Shown piece by piece: positions 7,523 through 17,716 of a stretch of 24,898 bases of DNA. The stretch is from Gemmatimonadota bacterium. Its GTDB lineage: Bacteria > Gemmatimonadota > Gemmatimonadetes > Gemmatimonadales > GWC2-71-9. How positions within the stretch are numbered: the first letter of the stretch is position 1; each line of letters begins with the position of its first letter. Below the pieces are notes generated by a model that saw only the letters and a list, made by a program, of their open reading frames with translations, did not search any database and was not told the DNA's origin. The translations under genes and the position numbers were made by a program. The stretch is taken from contig QHUE01000176.1 of NCBI GenBank assembly GCA_003221825.1, positions 1-24,898 of the forward strand, read 5' to 3'.

Positions 7523-8379
7523 GCGGCCTGGAGCTGATGCTGCCGCCGTTCGTCGCCTGCATGATCCTCGTGGCCATGCTGTCCTACCTCGGCCTGCACG
7601 TGATCGCCCGCGAGGTGATCTTCGTCGATCTCTCGCTCGCGCAGATGGCCGCACTGGGCAGCTTGTCGGCGTTGCTGTTTCACGTGGCACCGGAGTCGCC
7701 GATGACGTACGTGTTTGCCCTACTGGCGACCGCGATCGGCGCGTTTCTGTTCGCGCTGACGCGGACGTCGGCGCACGGGGGCGGTCTCGGGCGCGTGCCA
7801 CAGGAAGCGTTCATCGGCATCGTCTACGTCGTGGCGTCGGCGGCGGCCGTGCTCGTCGCCAACAAGGTCCCCGGTGGCGGCGAGGCGGTGGAGAAAACGC
7901 TGGTCGGCAGTCTGCTGTGGGTGACCTGGCCGACGATCAAGAAGCTCGCGCTGGCCTACGCGGCGCTGGGAATCTTCCACTACGTCCTGCGCCGCCGCTT
8001 CCTGACGATCTCCTTCCATCCCGAGCAAGCGGAAGCGCAGGGGTGGAAGATTCGACTGTGGGACTTCGTCTTCTATCTGTCGTTCGGCGTGGTCATCACG
8101 CTGGCCGTTCCCATTGCCGGCGTGCTGATGGTCTTCAGCTTCCTCGTCGTCCCCGCGGTGATCGCGAACCTGTTCACGGCCGACAAGCGGCAGCTCACGA
8201 TCATCGCGTGGAGCTCGGGGGCCCTGGCCTCGATCCTTGGCCTGTGGCTCTCCTATACCAAGGATCTTCCCACGGGGCCGCTGGTCGTCTGCATGTACGG
8301 GCTGCTCCTCGTCGGCGCGGCCGTGCTGCGCAAACTCGGCATCGGGGACAAGGCGTCAGCGAATCCGCACAACGTTTAG
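7519..8379 (+). CDS. Metal ABC transporter permease (ZnuB family)
   Basis: A protein of 286 residues from GTG 7519, overlapping the binding-protein stop. About eight hydrophobic helices are visible (for example ~5-30, 55-78, 96-112, 135-150, 190-218 and 260-276). The family motif region REVIFVDLSLAQMAALGSL is present near the N-terminus, and VPIAGVLMVFSFLVVPAVIANL near the C-terminus. It should form the inner-membrane channel of a zinc or manganese importer. No ATPase (ZnuC) gene is found in the cluster, whereas it normally lies beside the permease; it must be elsewhere or supplied in trans. The 3' end overlaps the convergent peptidase gene by 24 bases. Confidence 0.9.
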   Translation: MSGLELMLPPFVACMILVAMLSYLGLHVIAREVIFVDLSLAQMAALGSLSALLFHVAPESPMTYVFALLATAIGAFLFALTRTSAHGGGLGRVPQEAFIGIVYVVASAAAVLVANKVPGGGEAVEKTLVGSLLWVTWPTIKKLALAYAALGIFHYVLRRRFLTISFHPEQAEAQGWKIRLWDFVFYLSFGVVITLAVPIAGVLMVFSFLVVPAVIANLFTADKRQLTIIAWSSGALASILGLWLSYTKDLPTGPLVVCMYGLLLVGAAVLRKLGIGDKASANPHNV

Positions 8380-9468
8380 CCGCGGGACAACCGCCGGTGA
8401 CACGGGAGACCCGCTCGGTCCGCTAAAATGCAGCGTGAACGCGGCATCGCCCGGCTTCTGCACGACCCGCACATAGGCGCCCGAGCCGGACCACAGCGTC
8501 CCGCTCACGTTGACGGCGTTCCCCGCTGACCGCAGCGGCACCAGGGGATAGGGTCGCGCGAAATCGGTCGAGTCCTGCATGTGCAGCGAGGCGTACGTGG
8601 TGCGGAAGTGCCACGTCGTGTAGCGCAGCTCCGCCGGCGCGGTAAAGCCCGGCAGATCCGACACCCAGTTGGCGAATCCCCAGCGGCTCACGATGGTGGC
8701 GAAGGGCTGGCCGGTCCTGGCGGAGATGTTCGCCGCGCCGTGGAGCGAGCTCTGCACCAATTGGCCCGGCAGGGCGGCCCCGAATTGGTCGACGAGGTAG
8801 CGCGTGAAGAGCCAGCTGGCGCCCACCTCAGCGAGCGTGCCCGTGTCGGCGGGAATCAGCAAGGGTGAGCTGCCGGGGGCGAGGAGATAATCGTAGGCGT
8901 CGGCCACCGAATTGAACGCATAGCGGCTAAAGGCTTGCTGGCTATCGGGGAGATAGCTGCGCCCCGCGATCTCCTCCGCGTATTTCGACAGACCCTCGTC
9001 CAGCCATCCCTCCTCGGAATTCGCTGACCGCACCAGCACATGCTCCACGAAGTTGATCATGTGCTGGAACTCGTGGGTGAAGATGACGGGGGTCAGGGCT
9101 TCGACGTCGGCGTTCGTGTGCGCGCAGCTCAGCGTACCGGCCGGATCGGGCACGATCGAGTAAAACACCTCACCATGGTTGAATTGCGCCGCGAAGAACG
9201 GATCGAGATCCCCGGAGAAGAAGAACCCCGCGATGTACCCGCCGGTGCAGGCTGTTTTGCTGATGAGGTGATTGACGGTGCCCGTCATGAGCACGATGAC
9301 GACGGAATTGCTGTCGATATCCGAGGTGTGACCGAACGTGGCTGTGTCGAGCGGATAGAGACGCGAATCGAACACCTGCTGCAGCGCACTCAACGTCGCG
9401 GAATCGATGGGTGACGGCGCTAGCGTGTCGACGTACACGGCGATGTGCGTTCCCACCGCCCGCGCCAC
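8356..9468 (-). CDS. Secreted zinc metallopeptidase (HExxH, M30-like), C-terminal fragment of a frameshifted gene
   Basis: This frame encodes 370 residues carrying the catalytic domain. The zincin motif HEFQH lies at ~132-136, followed about 20 residues later by EEGWLDEGLSKYAEEI, whose Glu is the expected third ligand region. This matches hyicolysin-like (M30) or related gluzincin-type secreted peptidases. A beta-rich C-terminal domain (~300-370, with GTLWSGSGAYVRV) follows. The ATG at 9468 is probably not the natural start: the residues AVARAVGTHIAVYVD continue a domain whose N-terminus, including the signal peptide, is encoded in another frame up to 9800. I read both pieces as one gene with an internal loss and frame change near 9468-9485. 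Without the signal peptide this fragment would not be exported. Confidence 0.8.
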   Translation of the reverse strand: MARAVGTHIAVYVDTLAPSPIDSATLSALQQVFDSRLYPLDTATFGHTSDIDSNSVVIVLMTGTVNHLISKTACTGGYIAGFFFSGDLDPFFAAQFNHGEVFYSIVPDPAGTLSCAHTNADVEALTPVIFTHEFQHMINFVEHVLVRSANSEEGWLDEGLSKYAEEIAGRSYLPDSQQAFSRYAFNSVADAYDYLLAPGSSPLLIPADTGTLAEVGASWLFTRYLVDQFGAALPGQLVQSSLHGAANISARTGQPFATIVSRWGFANWVSDLPGFTAPAELRYTTWHFRTTYASLHMQDSTDFARPYPLVPLRSAGNAVNVSGTLWSGSGAYVRVVQKPGDAAFTLHFSGPSGSPVSPAVVPRLNVVRIR

Positions 9469-9800
9469 GGCGCCGAACTAAGCGACGCGAAATCCGCCGT
9501 CATGGCTGTTGCCAGTGGCGTAGCCGACTGGAGCATGAACGGCGCCGACGTGGCGGGCGTGCCGCCGGCCGACCAGGGCAGCACCAGGTACTCTGCCGTG
9601 TCGGCTGCCGTGTTCGCAGCGAATGTCACGCAGCCGGAATCGGTCGCGGGATCGATGGAGCTGTAACCGCCCACGGCGAGGGAGAGCTGCGTGCCGTGGG
9701 CCCCGCAGGACGGCAGGGGGCCTGGTCCCGCCGACGATCCGCTGCAGGCGGTGACGGCAAAGACACCGGCACAGGTCAGGACGGTGCGTCGGACGTTCAT
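9420..9800 (-). pseudogene. N-terminal fragment of the metallopeptidase gene (lipoprotein signal plus first domain)
   Basis: The start is ATG at 9800 (MNVRRTVLTCAG), with AAAGGAG seven bases upstream. A lipoprotein-type signal ending FAVTACSGSS is followed by a beta-rich stretch (SLAVGGYSSIDPATDSGCVTF, then TAEYLVLPWSAGG). The sequence is sensible up to about TADFASLSSA. After that it reads Trp/Arg-rich residues that are the shifted translation of the downstream domain. The real gene would therefore run 9800 to 8356 on the minus strand. Full-length relatives, as I recall them, have a further linker between these two parts, so a segment is missing as well as the frame changing. A longer in-frame extension up to 9926 is shadow sequence over the malic enzyme start. 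Confidence 0.72.
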
Positions 9801-9827
9801 GGAACTCCTTTGATACCCGACTCGGCC

Positions 9828-9857
9828 TTGACAGCCTCCGTCACGCTGCCTTAGCAT
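9828..9857 (+). promoter_or_regulatory. Candidate sigma-70 promoter for the maeB-pckA operon
   Basis: A perfect TTGACA (9828-9833) and a TAGCAT (9852-9857) are separated by 18 bases. A start near 9864 would leave a leader of about 22 bases holding an AAAAAGGA ribosome site (about 9869-9876) in front of the TTG at 9887. The region is the divergent gap between the peptidase and maeB. Confidence 0.55.
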
Positions 9858-9886
9858 AACCCCTTCTCCAAAAAGGACTTCTGTCC

Positions 9887-12157
<2,271 letters not shown>

Positions 12158-12160
12158 GCC

Positions 12161-13699
12161 ATGGGCATTTCAACGGAGCAGCGTGTCCACCGGAATCTGA
12201 CGCCGTCGCAACTGTACGAGCACGCCCTGCGCCGCCGTGAAGGGATCGTGACGTCCGGGGGACCATTCGCGGCCGTCACGTCGCCGCATACCGGCCGCAG
12301 CCCCAACGACAAGTTCCTCGTTCAGGAGCCAGACTCCACCGAGCGGATCTGGTGGGGCAAGGTGAACCAGCCGATCGCGCCCGCGAAGTTCGAACGCCTG
12401 AAGGCTGACGTGGAAGCGCACCTGAGCGGCCAGGAGCTGTTCGTGCGCGACGTGTACGCAGGCGCCGATCCCGCGTTCCGGCTGCCGATTCGCTTCATGA
12501 CGCCCAATGCCTGGCACGCCTTGTTCGTCTACAACATGTTCCTGCGCCCCGCCGACGGTGAGCTGTCGCGCTTCGCGCCGGGATTCGAGGTGCTGCACGC
12601 CCCCGAGTTCCACGCGGATCCCGCCATCCATGGGACCAAATCGGGCACGTTCATCATCGTGAGCTTCGCCCGGCGCACGATTCTGATCGGCGGCACGCGC
12701 TACGCGGGTGAGCTCAAGAAATCGATCTTCACCATTCTGAATTATCTCTTACCGCTGCAGGGCGTGCTGCCGATGCACTGCTCCGCCAACGTCGGCAGGC
12801 AGGGCGATTGCGCGCTGTTCTTTGGACTCTCGGGGACCGGCAAGACGACGCTGTCGGCGGACCCGGAACGCCGGTTGATCGGCGATGACGAACACGGATG
12901 GTCGGACGAGGGGATTTTCAATTTTGAGGGCGGCTGCTACGCCAAGGTGATCCGGCTGTCGCGCGAAGGCGAGCCGGAGATCTACGCGACGACGGAGATG
13001 TTCGGCACCGTGCTCGAGAATGTGGACGTGAATCCAGAGACGGGCGCGGTAGATCTGAATTCGCAGCGCATCACGGAGAACACGCGCGCCTCGTATCCGA
13101 TTCACTACATTCCGAACCACGTCCCCGAAGGCATGGCCGGCCACCCGGATCACGTCGTATTCCTGACGTGTGACGCCTTTGGCGTGATGCCTCCCATTGC
13201 CAAGCTGACGCCGGAGCAGGCGATGTATCACTTCCTCTCCGGCTACACGGCGAAAGTCGCGGGCACCGAGCGGGGTGTGACGGAGCCGAAGGAGACCTTC
13301 TCCGCCTGCTTTGGCGCGCCGTTCTTGCCGCTGCCGCCCACCGTCTACGCGAAGCTGCTCGGCGAGCGGATCGCGCGACACCAGGTGCAGTGCTGGCTCG
13401 TGAATACCGGGTGGACGGGCGGGCCGTACGGCGCCGGGGGGGGGCACCGCATGGATCTCAAGCACACTCGCGCGATGATTCGTGCCGCCCTCGCAGGCGA
13501 GTTGGACAAGGTCCCGACGCGCCGCGAGCCGGTCTTTGGGCTGCACGTCCCGCAGCGCGTGCCCGGCGTCCCCGATCAGCTCCTCGATCCACGCAGCACC
13601 TGGAACGACACCGCCGCGTACGATGCGCAGGCCAAACGACTGCTCGCGCTGTTCGAAAAAAATTACGAGCAGTTCAAGGAGCCGGTCCCCAAGTCTTGA
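12161..13699 (+). CDS. pckA: Phosphoenolpyruvate carboxykinase (ATP)
   Basis: A complete protein of 512 residues. Signature blocks are present: TGRSPNDKF (~44-52), IGGTRYAGELKKSIF (~176-190), LPMHCSANVG (~203-212), P-loop FGLSGTGKTTLS (~221-232), kinase-2 LIGDDEHGW (~239-247), FNFEGGCYAK and ENTRASYPIHYI. The protein converts oxaloacetate plus ATP to phosphoenolpyruvate, CO2 and ADP, the entry step of gluconeogenesis. The ATP-dependent form is identified by the adenine-site and P-loop sequences and by size; GTP-type enzymes are ~600 residues. The ATG lies three bases after the maeB stop, and its own stop overlaps the TTG of the HD-domain gene (TTGA), so the three are likely cotranscribed. Confidence 0.96.
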   Translation: MGISTEQRVHRNLTPSQLYEHALRRREGIVTSGGPFAAVTSPHTGRSPNDKFLVQEPDSTERIWWGKVNQPIAPAKFERLKADVEAHLSGQELFVRDVYAGADPAFRLPIRFMTPNAWHALFVYNMFLRPADGELSRFAPGFEVLHAPEFHADPAIHGTKSGTFIIVSFARRTILIGGTRYAGELKKSIFTILNYLLPLQGVLPMHCSANVGRQGDCALFFGLSGTGKTTLSADPERRLIGDDEHGWSDEGIFNFEGGCYAKVIRLSREGEPEIYATTEMFGTVLENVDVNPETGAVDLNSQRITENTRASYPIHYIPNHVPEGMAGHPDHVVFLTCDAFGVMPPIAKLTPEQAMYHFLSGYTAKVAGTERGVTEPKETFSACFGAPFLPLPPTVYAKLLGERIARHQVQCWLVNTGWTGGPYGAGGGHRMDLKHTRAMIRAALAGELDKVPTRREPVFGLHVPQRVPGVPDQLLDPRSTWNDTAAYDAQAKRLLALFEKNYEQFKEPVPKS

Positions 13700-14904
13700 A
13701 CCAGTTTGAGGTCGTTCGCGACCCGCTCTGGAACAACATCCGCCTCGAGCCCGAGGCGCTGGCCATCATCGATACGCCGGCGTTCCAGCGTCTGCGGTAC
13801 GTCCGGCAGCTCGGTCACGCATTCCTCGTGTACCCCGGCGCCACACACACCCGGTTCGAGCACGCGCTCGGGGCATACCATCTTGCCTGCCGTGCCACCA
13901 AGGATCTGGAAGTCCAACTCGCCGCGCTGCTTCATGACATCGGCCATTACCCGTTCTCCCACGCGCTCGAAGAAGCGGGCTTACCTCCTCACGAAGGCCT
14001 CGCCGCGCGGCATCTGCGCACGGGGGCGCTGGCGACGACACTCGATCGCCTCGGCGTCTCCGCCGACACCCTGTTGCCGCTGATTCAGGGCACCAGCGCG
14101 TCCCGGCTCGCCGGCCTCATCGCGGGACCGATCGACGTCGACAAGCTCGACTATTTGTCGCGCGACGCGAAGATGTGCGGGGTGCCCTACGGCGTCATCG
14201 ACGTGGATCGCCTGCTCACCTCGCTCACGGTCTCGGCGGAAGGGTTGGTGCTGCACGCGAAGGGGCTGGCGGCCCTGGAGTCGTTGCTGTTCGCCAAGTA
14301 CCAGATGTATCGCAACGTCTACTGGCATCATGCGGTGCGCAGCGCCACCGCGATGTTCAAGCGGTTGGTGCGTCGCGCGATCGCCGCGCGCCGCGTGTCG
14401 CCTGACGACATCGCGGCCCTAACCGATGACGCGCTGAGTCACGACCTGCAGCACCAAGATCAGACCGGCCTGGCGCAGGCGCTGCGCGAGCGGCGGCTCG
14501 CCAAGCGCGCGCTCGACATTCCCGCGACCGAGCTGCCCGCCGAGACCCATGACTGGCCGTCGCGCGATCCCGACTTGCTCGAGCGCGTGGAAGAGCGACT
14601 CGCCTCGGAGCTCGGCTTGCGCCCCGATCAGCTCTTTCTCGATTTCCCAGCCAAGCCGGACATGTTCGACGTGTCGTTGCCCGGCCTGGGCAGCCTGGGG
14701 CTCCCGCGCGTCGCCGCCGAGCTGCATCGCTCGGCGCAGCGCCTGCGCGTATTCGTGCTCGAGCCGGCGGACGTTCCGGCGCGGCCGGTTGTCGAGTTGG
14801 TGACGTTGCCGCGGGAACAGGTCGCCGCGCGGCTCGTGAACGGCGGACCTTTGCTGACTCATCGTTCCCCCTCTCCACAACGCGGAGAGGGGGCCAGGGG
14901 GTGA
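13696..14904 (+). CDS. HD-domain phosphohydrolase (dGTPase/SAMHD1-like superfamily)
   Basis: A protein of 402 residues from a TTG that overlaps the pckA stop. It opens with FEVVRDPLWNNIRLEPEALAIIDTPAFQRLRYVRQLG, close to YwfO/SAMHD1-like proteins. The metal-binding HD residues are in TRFEHALG (~His56), ALLHDIGHYPFSH (His80-Asp81) and IDVDKLDYLSRDAK (Asp near 149). A helical C-terminal region follows with a DMFDVSLPGLG segment. Family members hydrolyse dNTPs or related nucleotides; the actual substrate here is not shown. The last ~15 residues (SPSPQRGEGARG) are translated from an inverted repeat, so the original C-terminus may have been extended by repeat insertion or stop-codon loss. It ends three bases from the convergent PP2C stop. 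Confidence 0.88.
   Translation: MNQFEVVRDPLWNNIRLEPEALAIIDTPAFQRLRYVRQLGHAFLVYPGATHTRFEHALGAYHLACRATKDLEVQLAALLHDIGHYPFSHALEEAGLPPHEGLAARHLRTGALATTLDRLGVSADTLLPLIQGTSASRLAGLIAGPIDVDKLDYLSRDAKMCGVPYGVIDVDRLLTSLTVSAEGLVLHAKGLAALESLLFAKYQMYRNVYWHHAVRSATAMFKRLVRRAIAARRVSPDDIAALTDDALSHDLQHQDQTGLAQALRERRLAKRALDIPATELPAETHDWPSRDPDLLERVEERLASELGLRPDQLFLDFPAKPDMFDVSLPGLGSLGLPRVAAELHRSAQRLRVFVLEPADVPARPVVELVTLPREQVAARLVNGGPLLTHRSPSPQRGEGARG
14867..14904. repeat. Inverted repeat (CCCCCTCTCC arms) at the end of the HD gene
   Basis: Perfect 10-base arms at 14867-14876 and 14884-14893 around a 7-base loop, followed by CAGGGGGTGAG. The same kind of element, a hairpin of C-rich and G-rich arms ending GGGGTGAG, is a widespread dispersed repeat in many GC-rich bacteria. 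It could act as a bidirectional barrier between the convergent HD and PP2C genes, but no T-tract is present on either strand. Confidence 0.65.
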
Positions 14905-14907
14905 GGT

Positions 14908-15699
14908 CTAGCGCGACCGGGGGGGGGAGGGGTTCTGCTGCGTCGTGACGTTTTCCTGCGCCGGAGGCTCGACGGAATCGATCCGCACGAGAATCGCGGT
15001 GATGTTGTCGAGCCCGCCGTGGCGGTTGGCTTCGGCGATCAGCGAGTCGACTTCGTCCTGAGGCATGCGTTCGGGCGACAGCAACTCCGACAGCTGATAA
15101 TCCTCCAGCATTCCCGTCAACCCATCGGACGCCAGTAGGAAGAGGTCGCGCGGCTTCACGGTCCCCGCATAGATGTCGGGCATGACGTCGCTGTTGGCGC
15201 CGACGCAGCGCGTGATCACGTTGCTGTAGGGATGCGTGCGGGCCTGCTCCGGCGTCAGGTACCCGGCGTCCACCTGCTCCTGCACATAGGAATGGTCTTT
15301 CGTGAGCTGGCTCAGCCGCCCATCGCGCAGCAGATAGGCGCGGCTGTCGCCGACCTGCCCGATGAGAAACCGCGTCTCATACAGCGTCAGCGCCGTCACG
15401 GTCGTCCCCATGCCGCGCTTGTCGTGCTCGGTGAGGGTGCGCTGAAAGATTTGGCCGTTCGCCGTCCGGATCGCACTGCGCACGCGCTCGGCGACCTGTT
15501 CGTCGCTCAACCCCCGGATCGAGTGGATCTCGTCGGCGACAATACGGACCGCCATCTCGCTGGCCACCTCGCCCGCCGCGTGGCCTCCCATGCCGTCGGC
15601 CACGACAAAAATCCCCCGGTCGGGAATCATCCGAAAACTGTCCTCATTCCCCGACCGGATAACGCCCACGTCGGTGCGACCCGCGGATGTGATGTGCAC
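14908..15699 (-). CDS. PP2C-family serine/threonine protein phosphatase
   Basis: A protein of 263 residues with all PP2C/Stp motifs: TDVGVIRSGNEDSF (~9-22), VVADGMGGHAAGEVAS (~32-47), GTTVTAL, GQVGDSRAYLLR, LTKDHSYVQE, FLLASDGLTGML and GGLDNITAILVRID. Aspartates of the dinuclear Mn/Mg site are kept in the ADGMGG, SDGLT and LDN motifs. There is no membrane segment, so it is predicted cytoplasmic. It starts 7 bases after the stop of the triple-FHA gene, implying one transcript and a shared role in reversible Ser/Thr phosphorylation signalling. No Hanks-type kinase gene is found in the window. The Pro/Gln-rich tail (last ~20 residues) appears disordered. Confidence 0.94.
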   Translation of the reverse strand: MHITSAGRTDVGVIRSGNEDSFRMIPDRGIFVVADGMGGHAAGEVASEMAVRIVADEIHSIRGLSDEQVAERVRSAIRTANGQIFQRTLTEHDKRGMGTTVTALTLYETRFLIGQVGDSRAYLLRDGRLSQLTKDHSYVQEQVDAGYLTPEQARTHPYSNVITRCVGANSDVMPDIYAGTVKPRDLFLLASDGLTGMLEDYQLSELLSPERMPQDEVDSLIAEANRHGGLDNITAILVRIDSVEPPAQENVTTQQNPSPPRSR

Positions 15700-15706
15700 G
15701 TGATCC

Positions 15707-17116
15707 CTAGATAAACAGCCAGTACGCCAGTCCGACGATCCCGAGCAGGAGCACAGCGGCGCTGCCCCCGCATCCTTTGCCCTTCTTCTGCTGTGCCACC
15801 GGGGGAGGTGGTTTCGCTCCCGGCTTCGGTTTTGTCGGCACCGGCTTGGCCGCAGCAGGTTTCGGAGCTGCAGGCTTTGCGGCCGCAGGGACAGCGGGGG
15901 CAGGCCTGGTGGGCGGTGTAGCGGAAGGCGCGGGAGACATGATCATCTGCTCCATCACGCGGGTGCCCCCGCCCTTCGCTACCGCTGCCGCGTCATCGGT
16001 CGGCTCGAACACCAGCGACACGTCTCCGAGCCGAACCGTGGCTCCCGGCGCCAACGGCGCATCGCCCTTGATCGGATCCCCGTCGACGAATGTCCCATTC
16101 GTCGAATCGAGGTCGACCAATACCCATACGCCTTCCCGGCGTTGCAGCTTCGCGTGGCTGGTGGAGACGGATTCATCGGGCAACACGAGATCGTTGTAAT
16201 CAGCCCGCCCGATGTTGACGATGGGAGTCTTGATGCTGAGCCTCTGGCCTTTGAGCGCGCCGCTGCGGACGAGGAAACTCGCCAAGGGTGCGCTTGACGG
16301 CCGCGGCGCAGCCGGGACACCATGCACCGTTTCCCTGAGTTTGAGGCTCTCGCCCTTGGTCGGCGGTACCGCGGAGGGGGGTACGGCCGAGGGCGAGCTA
16401 GCGGCCGGCCCCGGCTGAGGGTTTTGCGGTGGTGAGGCGGCGGCTGGAGGGGCGGCGGTGTCGGCGTAAAACCGGAACTTCTCTTCTCCGATCGTGATGA
16501 CGTCGGCCCGGGCGAGCAGCCGCTGCCCCTCGACGCGAACGTCGTTCACCGACGTCCCGTTGGTGCTCGAGTCGACGAGCAGATAGCCTTTGGGGGTCTG
16601 CACGATTTCGGCGTGCCGGCGCGAGACGTCCTTGCCTGGAACGACCACGTCGCAGGAAGCGTCGCGGCCAAACACCAGGGACGCACCGGCAATCGCGTAT
16701 TCCCGCCCGTCTGTCAGGGACACGACCCGGCCACCGGTATTGACGGTGACCTTCCCGCCCTTTGCCTCGGCCTTGGCCTGGGCCATCGCCTGCGGCACGC
16801 TCATCGCCTGGACGTACTGGGTGCTGCCACTGCGGCGCTCATCGACGAAGGTCAACTCCTGGCCACCGACCTCGACCTTGTCACCGTGGAGCAGTGGGGT
16901 CGGTTCGGCACCCAGGCGGACACCATTGATCAGGACCTCGGCTTCCGGAACTGCCTTGGTGATTACGACTTGGCCGTCGGGCAGGGATTTCAGTTTCGCA
17001 TGTCGGGGGAGAACGCCGGGAAAGGCAAGTGGGACGGCGCTGCCGGGGTCTGCGCCGAGCATCACTTCTCCTTGCGGAAGCGTGAAGCGCTTCCCACCCA
17101 TTTCAAGCAACGCCAT
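15707..17116 (-). CDS. Triple-FHA-domain protein with C-terminal membrane anchor
   Basis: A protein of 469 residues from ATG 17116, with GGAG upstream. Three forkhead-associated modules are visible. FHA1 (~1-90) is divergent: LGADPGSAVPL, PRHAKL, LINGVRLG, without the Gly-Arg and Ser of the phosphothreonine pocket. FHA2 (~125-217) is canonical: FGRDASCDVVVPGKDVSRRHAEI, then SSTNGTSVNDV. FHA3 (~280-372) is canonical: IGRADYNDLVLPDESVSTSHAKL, then DSTNGTFVDGD. Pro/Ala linkers separate them. A Lys/Pro/Ala-rich stretch (~395-448) leads to a single hydrophobic helix (~452-469) at the very end, so the protein is tail-anchored with its FHA domains in the cytoplasm. It is cotranscribed with the PP2C phosphatase and presumably scaffolds phosphorylated partners. 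Confidence 0.93.
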   Translation of the reverse strand: MALLEMGGKRFTLPQGEVMLGADPGSAVPLAFPGVLPRHAKLKSLPDGQVVITKAVPEAEVLINGVRLGAEPTPLLHGDKVEVGGQELTFVDERRSGSTQYVQAMSVPQAMAQAKAEAKGGKVTVNTGGRVVSLTDGREYAIAGASLVFGRDASCDVVVPGKDVSRRHAEIVQTPKGYLLVDSSTNGTSVNDVRVEGQRLLARADVITIGEEKFRFYADTAAPPAAASPPQNPQPGPAASSPSAVPPSAVPPTKGESLKLRETVHGVPAAPRPSSAPLASFLVRSGALKGQRLSIKTPIVNIGRADYNDLVLPDESVSTSHAKLQRREGVWVLVDLDSTNGTFVDGDPIKGDAPLAPGATVRLGDVSLVFEPTDDAAAVAKGGGTRVMEQMIMSPAPSATPPTRPAPAVPAAAKPAAPKPAAAKPVPTKPKPGAKPPPPVAQQKKGKGCGGSAAVLLLGIVGLAYWLFI

Positions 17117-17158
17117 GCAAACGGACTCCGGTATCTGTGGCCAAGGCCGTGAAGTTAC

Positions 17159-17178
17159 GCCCGGGTGTGTAACCGGGC
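17159..17178 (-). other. Short hairpin between flippase and FHA genes
   Basis: Six-base arms GCCCGG/CCGGGC at 17159-17164 and 17173-17178 lie in the 75-base gap between the membrane protein stop and the FHA start. There is no T-tract. It may be an attenuating or processing structure, or chance in GC-rich DNA. Confidence 0.3.
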
Positions 17179-17191
17179 AAGGAAGCTGCAG

Positions 17192-17716
17192 TTAGCTCAG
17201 TCCGACGTGCTCTTCACGTCCGATGAGTCCGCGCCGAAGCCAATACCAGAAGATCAGCGAGCCGACGATCACCGTGGCGTAGCTGTTGATGAATCGCCAG
17301 ATCAGGGTGTAACTCGGCGTCAAGTCACGCGAAACGTAAACGGACATCACAACGGCCGACGTGAGTTCCGCCAGCCCGGAGCCCCCGGGCGTCGGCGCGA
17401 AGTAGAGGAGGAATGAAATCAGGGTCTGCAGCAGCAGAATGTCGGTAAAGTCAGCCGGAATGCCGAGGATGCGCATCGTCACGTATCCGGCCAGCAGCTT
17501 GTTGGCGTGCGATGGCGCCGAGATCACGATCGCCAGAAGCAGGGTGAGCAGGCCCTTCGGCGACCCGAACGCGACCATGCAGTCATGCGCGCGATCCACG
17601 CCGGCCAGGAGCTTCTCCATTTGCTCGGCAGCCCGCGGGCTCCGGCGCGCGATGCGCCCGGCCACGCGCTGAATGAAGCGCTTCACGAGGCTGGGGAATA
17701 CGATCGCCGTGAGCAT
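17192..17716 (-). CDS. Flippase-like (YbhN/UPF0104, LPG synthase TM-type) protein, C-terminal fragment
   Basis: A frame of 174 residues whose ATG at 17716 is probably internal. It reads LTAIVFPSLVKRFIQRVAGRIARR, then an amphipathic segment. Hydrophobic helices follow, including GLLTLLLAIVISAPSHANKLLAGYVTMRILG and LLLQTLISFLLYFAPTPGGSGLAE. The PTPGGSG motif and the final helices (ATVIVGSLIFWYWLRRGLIGR) are typical of the lysylphosphatidylglycerol-synthase transmembrane/UPF0104 family. The N-terminal half is in the next frame (start 18068). The pieces join near 17710-17717 with a frame change, and the expected pair of helices between them is absent. The family includes polyprenyl-phosphate or lipid flippases. 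The fragment is upstream of and in line with the FHA and PP2C genes. Confidence 0.78.
   Translation of the reverse strand: MLTAIVFPSLVKRFIQRVAGRIARRSPRAAEQMEKLLAGVDRAHDCMVAFGSPKGLLTLLLAIVISAPSHANKLLAGYVTMRILGIPADFTDILLLQTLISFLLYFAPTPGGSGLAELTSAVVMSVYVSRDLTPSYTLIWRFINSYATVIVGSLIFWYWLRRGLIGREEHVGLS

Noticed and set aside
7519..8379. A ZnuC ATPase hidden near the metal permease
   Set aside because: The binding-protein and permease genes overlap, and the permease runs into the convergent peptidase, leaving no room; the ATPase at 1771 belongs to an exporter by sequence and operon.
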